A model generated the notes under the pieces. It ran no database searches, was not told the DNA's origin, and was given only the letters and a program-made list of their open reading frames with translations. Position numbers and translations under genes: made by a program. This document shows, piece after piece, positions 25,989 through 34,616 of a DNA stretch of 64,000 bases. Position 1 is the stretch's first letter. Each line of letters begins with the position of its first letter. This DNA comes from JAEMQF01 sp963775015 (GTDB lineage Bacteria > Pseudomonadota > Gammaproteobacteria > Burkholderiales > Burkholderiaceae_C), in NCBI GenBank assembly GCA_963775015.1, contig CAVZHI010000015.1:124001-188000 (forward strand). The letters run 5' to 3'.

Positions 25989-27740
25989 TCAACCGCTCGC
26001 CTGCACCAGCATTTGCACGCGCTCGCGGCCGTTGTACTCGTCGACGCTGAGCCGGTACGCCAGGCGCACGCGCGCCGCGAGCGGCTCGGTGCGGCCGAAC
26101 CAGATCGCGTCGCGCGCCGTTCCGCCCAGGCGCAGGCCGAGCTTCAAGTGGCGCTCGCCGACGATGCGTTGCGACAGCACCTCGACGTCGTCGCAGAACA
26201 GCGGCGGCTCGAACGCCTGGCCCCAGACCTGGCCGTCCAGCGTGTGCACCGTCTGCGCATTGAAGTATTCGAGCGGCAGCGGCCCGTCGGTGAGCAGGGT
26301 TCGCGACAGCGTCGCCGCGTCGAGCCATTCGCTTGCGACTTGCTGCAATGCGGTGTCGAACGTCGCGAGCTGCGCAGCGTCGATCGTGCAGCCCGCCGCC
26401 ATCGCGTGCCCGCCGAAGCGCTTCAGCACGCCGGGGTGACGCTTCGCGACCAGATCGAGCGCGTCGCGCAAGTGGAAACCCGGAATCGAGCGCCCCGAGC
26501 CCTTCAGCAAACCGTCCTGGCCGCGCGCGAAGATGAACGTCGGGCGGTGCACGCGGTCTTTCAGGCGCGACGCGACGATGCCGACCACGCCTTCGTGAAA
26601 CCCGGCGTCGAAGAGCGCGAGCGCGCTCGGCGGGTCGCCCTGCGGCATGAGCGCGTCGAGCAGGGCTTCGGCCGACTCGCGCATTCCGGTTTCCAGCTCA
26701 CGCCGTTCGCGGTTGATGCCGTCGAGCAGCCGCGCAAGTTCTGCGGCGCGCGCGGCGTCGTCGGTCCAGAGGCATTCGATGCCGAGCGTCATGTCCGAGA
26801 GTCGCCCCGCCGCGTTGATGCGTGGGCCCAGGGCAAAGCCGAAGTCGCCTGCGCTCGCGCGGCGCGGGTCGCGCCCCGCGGCACTGAACAGCGCCGCGAC
26901 GCCGGCTTGCATCTGGCCGGCGCGAATCCGCCTCAACCCTTGCGCGACGAGGCGCCGGTTGTTCGCGTCGAGCTTGACGACGTCGGCCACGGTGCCGAGC
27001 GCCACCAGGTCGAGCAGGCTGTCCAGGCGCGGCTGATCTTGCGCCGTGAATCGGCCGCGCTCGCGCAGCACGCTGCGCAAGGCGAGCAGCACGTAGAACA
27101 TGACGCCGACGCCGGCGAGGTTCTTGCTCGCAAAGGTGCAGCCCGGCTGATTCGGGTTCACGATCACGTCGGCGTTCGGCAGCATGATTTCATCGTCGCG
27201 CAGCGCCGGCAGGTGATGGTCGGTGACGAGCACACCGAGGCCTCGATTCTTCGCGTGCGCAACGCCTTCCAGACTCGCGATGCCGTTGTCGACCGTGACG
27301 AGGACGTCGGCACCTTGCGCGAGCGCCAAATCGACGATCGCCGGCGTCAGGCCGTAGCCGTGCACGGCGCGGTCCGGGACGACGTAGCGTAAGCTGTCAC
27401 GCGGCGCACCGAGCAGCGCCAGGCCGCGCAGCGCGACGGCGCAGGCGGTCGCGCCGTCGCAGTCGTAGTCGGCGACGATGCAGAGAACCTTGCACGCAGC
27501 GATCGCGTCGGCGAGGTAGGCGCCCGCAGCCTGCGCCCCCAGCAGTGCAGTCGGTGGGATGAGCCGCGCGAGTGCATCGTCGAGTTCGTCAGCGCTGCGC
27601 AGGCCGCGCGCGGCGAACAGGCGCGCGAGCAGCGGATGCACGCCCGCCTGTTCGAGCGCCCACACGGCGCGCGGCGGCGCGTCGCGAAGCGCGAGTTTGG
27701 GCTCGCCGATGCTGGCTCGTTGAATCGGCGCCGTGCTCAC
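25989..27740 (-). CDS. recJ: Single-stranded-DNA-specific exonuclease RecJ
   Basis: 583 residues from GTG 27740, usual RecJ size. DHH-family motifs in order: VADYDCDGATACAVAL (motif I), VTVDNGIASLEG (II), VTDHHLPAL (III, the DHH), NPNQPGCTF (IV), and in the DHHA1 domain GPRINAAGRLSDM and GSGRSIPGFHLRDAL plus FGGHAMAAGCTI. Mn-dependent 5'-3' exonuclease in recombination and mismatch repair. Start overlaps the stop of the upstream phosphoglycerate-mutase-like gene by 4 bases (GTGA). Confidence 0.95.
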   Translation of the reverse strand: MSTAPIQRASIGEPKLALRDAPPRAVWALEQAGVHPLLARLFAARGLRSADELDDALARLIPPTALLGAQAAGAYLADAIAACKVLCIVADYDCDGATACAVALRGLALLGAPRDSLRYVVPDRAVHGYGLTPAIVDLALAQGADVLVTVDNGIASLEGVAHAKNRGLGVLVTDHHLPALRDDEIMLPNADVIVNPNQPGCTFASKNLAGVGVMFYVLLALRSVLRERGRFTAQDQPRLDSLLDLVALGTVADVVKLDANNRRLVAQGLRRIRAGQMQAGVAALFSAAGRDPRRASAGDFGFALGPRINAAGRLSDMTLGIECLWTDDAARAAELARLLDGINRERRELETGMRESAEALLDALMPQGDPPSALALFDAGFHEGVVGIVASRLKDRVHRPTFIFARGQDGLLKGSGRSIPGFHLRDALDLVAKRHPGVLKRFGGHAMAAGCTIDAAQLATFDTALQQVASEWLDAATLSRTLLTDGPLPLEYFNAQTVHTLDGQVWGQAFEPPLFCDDVEVLSQRIVGERHLKLGLRLGGTARDAIWFGRTEPLAARVRLAYRLSVDEYNGRERVQMLVQASG

Positions 27741-28666
27741 AAAGCCTCCAGCACCGATGCCGCGGACGCGTTGCGCCAACGGCTCGCGACGCGCTTCCAC
27801 GCTGAGCGGGGCAGTGATTCGAACGATTGTGCGTGGCGTTCGCCGCAGAGGGTCAGCGTCACGTGTTCGCCGGCTGTGCAGCGCCGGGTGAGGTGGGCCA
27901 TCGGCCCGGCGTCCAGCGCGTGCCACGCTTCGGCCCAGGCGGCCCAGTCGTTCGCGAGCATCGGTGCGCGCAAGTCGCCGAGCACCTCGATGGCAGGCCC
28001 GGATTGCGGCAGGTGGACACCGCAGCCGCTGAGCCAGAACGAATTCACCGTCAAGTCGCCGCGCTCTTCGCGCGCCTCGTTGAGAGGGTGCGTGTAGAGC
28101 AGCAGTTGCACTTCGCTTTGCAGGCGGCGCAGCAGGCGCTGCGCGGGCGTTTTGGGCAGCCAGACGTCGACGTTGCGGCCGATCGCCCGGTCGAGCGACG
28201 CACTGGGCAGGCCGGCGAGGCTCGGGTGCGCGCAATACCAGCGCAAAGGCGCACCCCATGCGAGCGTGAAGCCTTCGCTGTCGAACAGGCCGCGCACGGC
28301 GTCGAAGAGCGCATGCGACTCGGCGTCGTCCAACTCCAGCGCCGCAGGGTCGGCGAGCGTCACATGGTCACGCCCTGCGCTCCAATGGGCGGGGGTCAAC
28401 AGGCCCCAAGCCAAATCGCCCACGGCCACGCCGTCGGCTGCAGCGGCCAGGGCGGCGAAGGGCAGGTTGCCATCGCCGACCGGCCAGCCCCACGCACTGG
28501 CCAGCGCGCGCTCATGCGGCGCGGACAGCGTCGTCGCATCGCCCTCGATTCGCAACCCCGGCGTGAGGCGTTGCAGCAGCCGTGTCAGCGCCGGCAACGC
28601 CAGGTCGTGCAGCACGTGCGACGCGGCCTCGCTGTGGCTCGAGGCGAAAGGGATCAGAACGTGCAT
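27737..28666 (-). CDS. Phosphoglycerate mutase-like protein upstream of recJ
   Basis: 309 residues, MHVLIPFASSHSEAASHVLH at the start. This is the Burkholderiales protein often labelled phosphoglycerate mutase because of a weak alkaline-phosphatase-superfamily resemblance; I see no clear metal or phosphoserine motif. Recognisable segments are WGWPVGDGNLPFAALAAAAD, RWYCAHPSLAGLPSASLDRA and LTVNSFWLSGCGVHL. It is regularly placed just before recJ and overlaps it by 4 bases. Function should be treated as unknown. It is divergent from lolC, starts 67 bases apart. Confidence 0.75.
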   Translation of the reverse strand: MHVLIPFASSHSEAASHVLHDLALPALTRLLQRLTPGLRIEGDATTLSAPHERALASAWGWPVGDGNLPFAALAAAADGVAVGDLAWGLLTPAHWSAGRDHVTLADPAALELDDAESHALFDAVRGLFDSEGFTLAWGAPLRWYCAHPSLAGLPSASLDRAIGRNVDVWLPKTPAQRLLRRLQSEVQLLLYTHPLNEAREERGDLTVNSFWLSGCGVHLPQSGPAIEVLGDLRAPMLANDWAAWAEAWHALDAGPMAHLTRRCTAGEHVTLTLCGERHAQSFESLPRSAWKRVASRWRNASAASVLEAL

Positions 28667-28732
28667 GCGGCCGATTATCGAGTCGGCCTCGCGAGCGAGA
28701 CGGCGCCCAGGCTCCTGTAGAGTCGCAGCCCC

Positions 28733-29989
28733 ATGAACCTGCCGTTCGAACTTCAAGTGGGCTGGCGCTATACGCGCGCCGGCCGCGCCGGGCGGCGCAA
28801 CGGCTTCATCTCGTTCATCTCGGGCGTGTCGATGCTCGGCATTTCGCTCGGCGTCGCCGCGCTCATCATCGTGCTCTCGGTGATGAACGGCTTCCAGAAG
28901 GAAGTGACGGACCGCATGCTCTCCGTCATCGCCCACGTCGAGGTCTACGAGTCGCAAGGCCAGGCGTTTGCCGATTGGCGCAGCGTCGCCGACGATGCGC
29001 GGCGTTCGCCGCAGGTGACGGGCGCCGCGCCCTTCATCGCCGCGCAGGCGCTGATCGCACGCGGCGATCAAATGCGCGGCGCGATCGTGCGCGGCATCTC
29101 GCCCGCTGACGAAGCGACGGTGACGCAGATCGCCGCGCAACTCAAAGACACCACGCTCGCGCGCCTCGTACCCGGCAGATGGGGCATCGTTCTCGGCGTC
29201 GAACTCGCGCGCAACCTGGGCGTGCGCACGGGAGACAAGATCACGATCGCCGCGCCGGGAGGCCAGGTGACGCCGGCAGGCTTGATTCCGCGCTTCAAGC
29301 AGTTCGAAGTCGTGGGCACGTTCGACGCCGGACACTATGAATACGACAGCGGCCTGGCGCTGATTCACGTCGACGACGCGGCCAGGCTGTTTCGCCTCGA
29401 GGGCGCGAGCGGCGTGCAGTTGCGCCTGAAGAACCTGCACCAGGCACGCGAAGTCGCGATGCAGCTCGCCCTGCAGATGGGCCCGGGCGTCACGGTGCGC
29501 GACTGGACGCGAACGAACCGCAACTGGTTCAGCGCCGTGCAACTGGAAAAGCGCCTCATGTTCATCATCCTGACGCTGATCGTCGCGGTCGCCGCGTTCA
29601 ATCTCGTCTCGACACTCGTGATGACGGTGACCGACAAGAACGCCGACATCGCGATCCTGCGCACGCTCGGCGCGAGCCCACGTTCCGTGATGGGGATCTT
29701 CATGGTGCAGGGCGCCGCGGCGGGGGTGATCGGCACGCTCTCGGGCGTGGCGCTCGGCCTGCTCATCGCTTTCAACGTCGGCACCATCGTTCCGGCGATC
29801 GAGCGCCTGCTCAGCGTCGCGTTCCTGCCGAGCAGCGTCTACATCATCAACCGCATGCCGAGCGAGCCGCGCCTGGACGACATCGTTCCGATCGTCGCGA
29901 TCTCGCTCCTGCTGTCGTTCGTGGCGACGCTTTACCCGAGCTGGCGCGCGAGCCGCGTGCAACCCGCGGATGCGTTGCGCCATGAGTGA
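28733..29989 (+). CDS. lolC: Lipoprotein-releasing ABC transporter permease (LolC/LolE family)
   Basis: 418 residues. N-terminal cytoplasmic start MNLPFELQVGWRYTRAGRAG, first membrane helix about residues 25-50, a large periplasmic domain, and a C-terminal FtsX domain with three helices (residues about 275-410) including DKNADIAILRTLGASPRSVM. Moves mature lipoproteins from the inner membrane to LolA. Only one permease is present at the locus, so it may work as a homodimer as in LolFD systems. Ends by overlapping lolD by 8 bases. Confidence 0.92.
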   Translation: MNLPFELQVGWRYTRAGRAGRRNGFISFISGVSMLGISLGVAALIIVLSVMNGFQKEVTDRMLSVIAHVEVYESQGQAFADWRSVADDARRSPQVTGAAPFIAAQALIARGDQMRGAIVRGISPADEATVTQIAAQLKDTTLARLVPGRWGIVLGVELARNLGVRTGDKITIAAPGGQVTPAGLIPRFKQFEVVGTFDAGHYEYDSGLALIHVDDAARLFRLEGASGVQLRLKNLHQAREVAMQLALQMGPGVTVRDWTRTNRNWFSAVQLEKRLMFIILTLIVAVAAFNLVSTLVMTVTDKNADIAILRTLGASPRSVMGIFMVQGAAAGVIGTLSGVALGLLIAFNVGTIVPAIERLLSVAFLPSSVYIINRMPSEPRLDDIVPIVAISLLLSFVATLYPSWRASRVQPADALRHE

Positions 29990-30695
29990 TGACGCTGGTG
30001 GAGCCGTCGCCGCGCCCGTCATCCAGGTGCGCGGCCTGCACAAGCGATTTGTCGAGCGCAGCGGTGAAACGCCGCTCGACGTGCACGTGCTGCAAGGCGT
30101 CGACCTGTCGGTCGCGCGCGGCGAGGCGGTCGCGATCGTCGGCGCGTCGGGTTCGGGAAAAAGCACGCTGCTGCACTTGATGGGCGGCCTGGAGTCGCCG
30201 AGCCAAGGCAGCGTGCACCTCGCGGGCCGCGATTTGACGCGCATGAGCGCCGCCGAACAAGGTGTTTGGCGGAATCGCCATCTGGGCTTCGTTTACCAGT
30301 TTCATCACCTGCTGCCTGAATTCAACGCGCTCGACAACGTCGCGATGGTGCTGCGCATTCGCCGCGAAGACCGCCCCGCCGCGCGTGACCGTGCCGGTGA
30401 AGTGCTGGCGCAAGTGGGCTTGGCCGAGCGCGTCATGCACCGGCCGGCGCAGTTGTCGGGTGGCGAGCGCCAGCGCGTCGCGATTGCGCGCGCCCTCGTC
30501 GCGAAACCGGACTGCGTTCTCGCCGACGAGCCCACCGGCAACCTGGACCGCGAGACCGCCGACAAGGTGTTCGCCCTGTTGCTCGACCTCGTGCACCGGC
30601 AAGGCATGGCGTTCGTGCTCGTGACGCACGATGCGGTGTTGGCGGCGCGCTGCGATCGGGTGTTGAATTTGCAACTGGGGCGCTTGGTCGGGTAG
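29982..30695 (+). CDS. lolD: Lipoprotein-releasing ABC transporter ATPase LolD
   Basis: 237 residues from ATG 29982 (MSDDAGGAVAAPVIQVRGLH); the further upstream ATG at 29970 is less likely. Walker A VGASGSGKSTLLHLMGGLE, Q-loop FVYQFHHLLPEFNALDNVAM (the FHHLLPEF stretch is diagnostic for LolD), signature LSGGERQRVAIARAL, Walker B VLADEPTGNLD, switch VTHD. Couples ATP use to lipoprotein release by the LolC-type permease. Convergent with creD, stops 6 bases apart. Confidence 0.95.
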   Translation: MSDDAGGAVAAPVIQVRGLHKRFVERSGETPLDVHVLQGVDLSVARGEAVAIVGASGSGKSTLLHLMGGLESPSQGSVHLAGRDLTRMSAAEQGVWRNRHLGFVYQFHHLLPEFNALDNVAMVLRIRREDRPAARDRAGEVLAQVGLAERVMHRPAQLSGGERQRVAIARALVAKPDCVLADEPTGNLDRETADKVFALLLDLVHRQGMAFVLVTHDAVLAARCDRVLNLQLGRLVG

Positions 30696-30701
30696 CACGA
30701 T

Positions 30702-32162
30702 TCAGGCAGCGGTGTCGGCCGTCGCCGTGAAGGCTCGGGGTGCAACCGACTTGTCGATTCGCCATGGCTCGAGCAAGGCGTACCAGTCGAGCTTGCGCGT
30801 CACTGCCATCACCACCGCCAGGACGACGAACAACAGCACCGAGCCGAGCACGAGTGACCCCTGTTCGAGCTGCAACAGCACGTAGAGCGTGCCGAACATC
30901 GTGGCGATGCCCGAGCCGAACACAAGCCCCGGGGCGAAGCCGCGCAGGACATGCACGCCGTAGTAGCCGAGCAGGGCCGTGCTCGCGGCTGCCGCAGTGA
31001 AGTACGCCCAGCCAAACGGCCATTGCTCGGACAAGCTCACGAGCAGCAGGAAGAACACGACCAAGGCGCTGCCCACGAGCAGATACTGGATCGGATGCAC
31101 GCGCAGGCGCTTCATCGCCTCCACCAGACCCACCGCGACAAAGGTCAGGACGATGAACAGCAAGCCGTACTTGGTGGCGCGCTCGCTCATCACATAGGGA
31201 TTCACCGGGTCGATGAAGTCCACGCCAAAGGTTTCGATGCACGCGACGCCACGGCGCGTCGGGTCGGTCTGCGAAGTGGCTTCGGTCGCCACGAGGGGGT
31301 TCGCGGTGCCCGACGGACACACGCCGCGGCCGGAGAGGAATGCGTCGCGCGCCGTCGTCGCCAGGGCACTCACCTGCCAGGTGGCGCTGAAGCCACTCGC
31401 TTCGACGACACGGTCACTGGGCAAGAAGCGCCCGCCAAACGACGGGTGCGGCCAATTCGACGCCAACTTGAATTGATTCTCTTCGGCGATTGGCGTGAAC
31501 GCCAATTGCGCCGTTCCGACGAGCCCCAGACGCAAGCCGGCACGCAGCGGCGCAGTGTCGCTGGCGCCGGCTTGCAAGAGCGCGTCCGACAGCCCCGCGT
31601 GCACGCCACGCGCGAGGGCGCCGTGCCCGGTGCCAGGATTGACGCGCACCGGCTGGCCCTGAACCCGAAGGTCGGCGCTGCGGATGCCGCGCGTATCGCC
31701 CAGCGCGAAGATCAGGGTCGCGGAATCGCAGGCGATGACCCCGCCGTCGTGAAGAGGCTTGGGCGCAAGCCGGGTCAGATCGGCCCACTCGGCCGCGATG
31801 TCGAGGTTCAGCGCATACGAGTTCACCTTGAAGATTCCGCGGTAGCGCGGTTCGATGGTGGCGCTGCCGTCGACGCTGAGCCGGCGCGGCAACGCGTGGA
31901 CCGTGAAGGCACGGTGTTCGCTGACCATTCTGGCGGTCTTGCCTTCGCCCGCTTGAACGGTCCAGCTTTCCTTGCAAGTGCGCTGCAGCACCGGGCCGAC
32001 GATCGTCTGGCTGTTCGCCAGGCTGTCGGCGACGCTGCGTTGCGCATCCTGCAGGCGGCCGGAGCGTTCGCGCACCACATCGTTGACGGAGTCCAGACTC
32101 CAGATCAGACTCAGGATGACGGCGCCGAGCGCGGTCAGTTTGGCCAGCAGCGGAAATTTCAT
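30702..32162 (-). CDS. creD: Inner-membrane protein CreD
   Basis: 486 residues. One N-terminal helix (LLAKLTALGAVILSLIWSL), a large periplasmic region (residues about 50-330, with RRLSVDGSATIEPRYRGIF and SNWPHPSFGGRFLPSDRVV, hallmark CreD pieces), then six helices to the end. CreD is the best-known target of the CreBC two-component system and affects envelope stress and colicin or beta-lactam responses. A CreB tag lies 68 bases before its ATG on the coding strand. Follows creC by 118 bases rather than being tightly coupled. Confidence 0.93.
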   Translation of the reverse strand: MKFPLLAKLTALGAVILSLIWSLDSVNDVVRERSGRLQDAQRSVADSLANSQTIVGPVLQRTCKESWTVQAGEGKTARMVSEHRAFTVHALPRRLSVDGSATIEPRYRGIFKVNSYALNLDIAAEWADLTRLAPKPLHDGGVIACDSATLIFALGDTRGIRSADLRVQGQPVRVNPGTGHGALARGVHAGLSDALLQAGASDTAPLRAGLRLGLVGTAQLAFTPIAEENQFKLASNWPHPSFGGRFLPSDRVVEASGFSATWQVSALATTARDAFLSGRGVCPSGTANPLVATEATSQTDPTRRGVACIETFGVDFIDPVNPYVMSERATKYGLLFIVLTFVAVGLVEAMKRLRVHPIQYLLVGSALVVFFLLLVSLSEQWPFGWAYFTAAAASTALLGYYGVHVLRGFAPGLVFGSGIATMFGTLYVLLQLEQGSLVLGSVLLFVVLAVVMAVTRKLDWYALLEPWRIDKSVAPRAFTATADTAA

Positions 32163-32229
32163 GATTCGCTCGCACGCGAGTTGCAGTGCCGCCACTGTGC
32201 AAGGCGATTGTGGGCAGGGGATGAAGTGT

Positions 32230-32245
32230 GTGAAGCCGGTGTGAA
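32230..32245 (-). promoter_or_regulatory. CreB-binding tag upstream of creD
   Basis: On the coding strand the sequence is TTCAC-ACCGGC-TTCAC, an exact match to the CreB tag TTCAC-N6-TTCAC described for Escherichia coli and Aeromonas. It lies 68 bases before the creD start, in the 118-base gap after creC. Direct binding by the CreB encoded 2 kb upstream is the expected function. Confidence 0.75.
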
Positions 32246-32280
32246 GTCGGCGCGATCGCGCGATGCAGAGTCCCTGAAGA

Positions 32281-33741
32281 TCAGGCGTTCGGAAAACGCA
32301 GCTCGACAAGAAACCCCGGCTCGGCACCCGCAAAGCGCAGCTTGCCTGCATGCAGCTCGACGATCTGACGCACGATGGCCAGACCGAGGCCTGAGCCCTT
32401 CGTGAGTGCAACTTCACCCACGGGCGCAGGGCGTGGCATGGAGAAGAAGCGTTCGCCCAGACGCGGCATCGCGTAGGGCGGCACGCCGACGCCGTGGTCG
32501 CGTACCGACAGCACGGCCTCGCGATCCTGGATCTGAGCCGTCAGCGACACGCTGCCGCCCGTCGGTTCGAAATCGATCGCGTTGTCCAGCAGATTGCTCA
32601 ACGCCAACTGGATCAGATTGGCGTCACCGACGATGCACGGAGTGCCGAGAACAGTGACGTCGATCGCGACACCGCGTTGCATCGCGCGTGCACTGGCCGC
32701 TGCTTGCGCGGCGCGTGCGCAAGCGCCCAGATCGATGCGCGCGCTGTGCTCGAGTTGGCGCCGATGCTCGAGCTTGGACAGTTCCAGGAGTCGCTCAACG
32801 AGTTGACGCAGGCGCACGCTCTGGGTCTGGATCTGCGCCGCAAACGTTTCGCGGTCCTGCGCCGGCAAGTCATCGCGCAGCAGTTCGGCGGCGCCGGCGA
32901 TCGCCGTCAACGGGCTTTTCAGCTCGTGAGTCAGTGCGCGCACCAGGCCCTCGATGTGCTCGCGCCCTTCCAAGCGCTCCTGCATGTCTTCCATCGCCAG
33001 CGCCAGGTCGCCGAGTTCGCCCGACAAACGTGGTGCCGCGATGCGCTGCCCGAGTTGCACGCCTTGGGCGTAGCGGCGCAGGCGCCGCACCGACCAGACG
33101 ACCCACCCCGTGATGAGCGCGCCCACCGCAGCCGACACGCCGAGCAACCACGCGCCGCGCAGCAGAATTTCGCGCTCGGCGCGTGTCACGAACTGCTGCA
33201 CCGTGCTCATGGGCTTGGCGACGGTGAGAACGCCAATCACACCGGTTGCGCTTCGCACCGGCGCGGCGACGTACATCACCGAAGTCGTTTCGTCGGTTTG
33301 AATTTCGCGCGTCGCGCGCGCCCCATAGCGGCCCGAGAGCGTGAGCGCGACGTCGCGCCACTGCGAGTAGTCGGCTCCCGAGGCGCTCGCCGAGCCGCGA
33401 AATCCGGAGTCGAAGACGACCCTGCCTTTTGCGTCGGTGACGTACACGCGATAGTCCAGGGTGCGCTTGGACACTCCCCAAATGTTCGCATCGACGGGTC
33501 GATTCGCGTATTCCCGAACGCGCTGCGCAAACGCCGAGGCTTCGAGCGTGCTCGATTCCGGCATGCGCGCCAGGTCGTCGCGAACCAGCTCGGCGAGGAT
33601 GTTCGCGGTGTCGACCATCAGGTCTTCCATCACCTGGCGCACGCTGGGCCGCACCTCGGCGACGAACAGGCGCAGGCCGATGAATGCGGCAATGCCGTTG
33701 ATGACAAAAAACCCGAGCAGCACCCGCAAGCCGAGTTTCAT
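32281..33741 (-). CDS. creC: Two-component sensor histidine kinase CreC
   Basis: 486 residues. Helix at residues 7-25, a CreC-type periplasmic sensor region (ANRPVDANIWGVSKRTLDYR near residue 80), second helix at about 195-217, HAMP, then HisKA with ALTHELKSPLTAIAG (His272) and HATPase_c with NLIQLALSNLLDNAIDF and GSGLGLAIV. The preserved NIWGV/KRT stretch is typical of CreC. Start overlaps the creB stop by 4 bases (ATGA). The sensed signal in this organism is unknown; in enteric bacteria it is fermentation state or envelope stress. Confidence 0.93.
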   Translation of the reverse strand: MKLGLRVLLGFFVINGIAAFIGLRLFVAEVRPSVRQVMEDLMVDTANILAELVRDDLARMPESSTLEASAFAQRVREYANRPVDANIWGVSKRTLDYRVYVTDAKGRVVFDSGFRGSASASGADYSQWRDVALTLSGRYGARATREIQTDETTSVMYVAAPVRSATGVIGVLTVAKPMSTVQQFVTRAEREILLRGAWLLGVSAAVGALITGWVVWSVRRLRRYAQGVQLGQRIAAPRLSGELGDLALAMEDMQERLEGREHIEGLVRALTHELKSPLTAIAGAAELLRDDLPAQDRETFAAQIQTQSVRLRQLVERLLELSKLEHRRQLEHSARIDLGACARAAQAAASARAMQRGVAIDVTVLGTPCIVGDANLIQLALSNLLDNAIDFEPTGGSVSLTAQIQDREAVLSVRDHGVGVPPYAMPRLGERFFSMPRPAPVGEVALTKGSGLGLAIVRQIVELHAGKLRFAGAEPGFLVELRFPNA

Positions 33742-34472
33742 CGTCGGGAATCAAGGTTGGCGGAAGAGTCGAGGCTGAGCGAGTAGCCCATGCCGCGGTG
33801 CGTCACGATCGCGTCGACGCTCGGATTCACCTCGCGCAATTTTGCGCGCAGCGTCTTGACATGGGTGTCCACGGTGCGGTCGGTGCTGTCGGCCTGCCCA
33901 CCCCAGACCGCGTCGAGCAATGCATTGCGCGACCAGATCCTGCCCGGGGAGCGCAACAGCGTGGCGAGCAAACCGTACTCAATTCGCGTCAGGCTCAGCC
34001 CAACGCCGCAGTAGTTGATGCGTTGGCGTTCGCCGTCGTGTTCGAAAACGGTGGGCGCGTCGTTCGCCTTCAACTGCGTCGTCACGGCACTGCGGCGCAG
34101 CAACGCGCGAACCCGGGCGCACAGCTCGCGCGGACTGAACGGCTTTGTCACGTAGTCGTCGGCGCCCAGTTCGAGACCCAAGACGCGGTCCAGCTCTTCG
34201 CCTCGCGCCGTCAGCAGAACGATCGGAAGGCCCGGCCAGAGGCTGCGCAACTCTCGGCAAAGATCGAAGCCGTTGCCGTCGGGTAGGCCGACGTCGAGCA
34301 AGACGGCCGAATATCCGTGGGCGTGGGTCAGCCGCTCGCGGGCCGCACCCACGAGAGTCACATGCTCGACGGCGAAGCCCTCGCGCTCGAGCGCATAGGC
34401 GGCGGTGCGGGCGATCGCGGGGTCGTCTTCGAGCAGCAACAGCTTGGGGGAGGTGGTGGGAGAACCTGGCAT
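33738..34472 (-). CDS. creB: OmpR-type response regulator CreB
   Basis: 244 residues from ATG 34472; an alternative ATG nine codons upstream (34499) is possible. Receiver domain with acidic pair EDD at 15-17, acceptor Asp60 in AVLLDVGLPDGNG and Lys in DDYVTKPFSPRELC, followed by a winged-helix Trans_reg_C domain with LSLTRIEYGLLATLLRSPGR and the recognition part RTVDTHVKTLRAKL. Overlaps creC by 4 bases. Expected to bind the direct-repeat tag before creD. Divergent from a peptide-binding protein gene across 144 bases. Confidence 0.93.
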   Translation of the reverse strand: MPGSPTTSPKLLLLEDDPAIARTAAYALEREGFAVEHVTLVGAARERLTHAHGYSAVLLDVGLPDGNGFDLCRELRSLWPGLPIVLLTARGEELDRVLGLELGADDYVTKPFSPRELCARVRALLRRSAVTTQLKANDAPTVFEHDGERQRINYCGVGLSLTRIEYGLLATLLRSPGRIWSRNALLDAVWGGQADSTDRTVDTHVKTLRAKLREVNPSVDAIVTHRGMGYSLSLDSSANLDSRR

Positions 34473-34616
34473 GGGCGGCAGTCTAGGGTCTGTTGGCATG
34501 TGAATCGTGGCCGCAGTGCCTGCTCCTATACTTGTTTGCGTTCGGCGAGAGCACGCCGTGCGCTGGCAGAATCGGCCCTCGCCGTGGATTCCCACCCCAC
34601 CCACCCAGAGCCCTTG

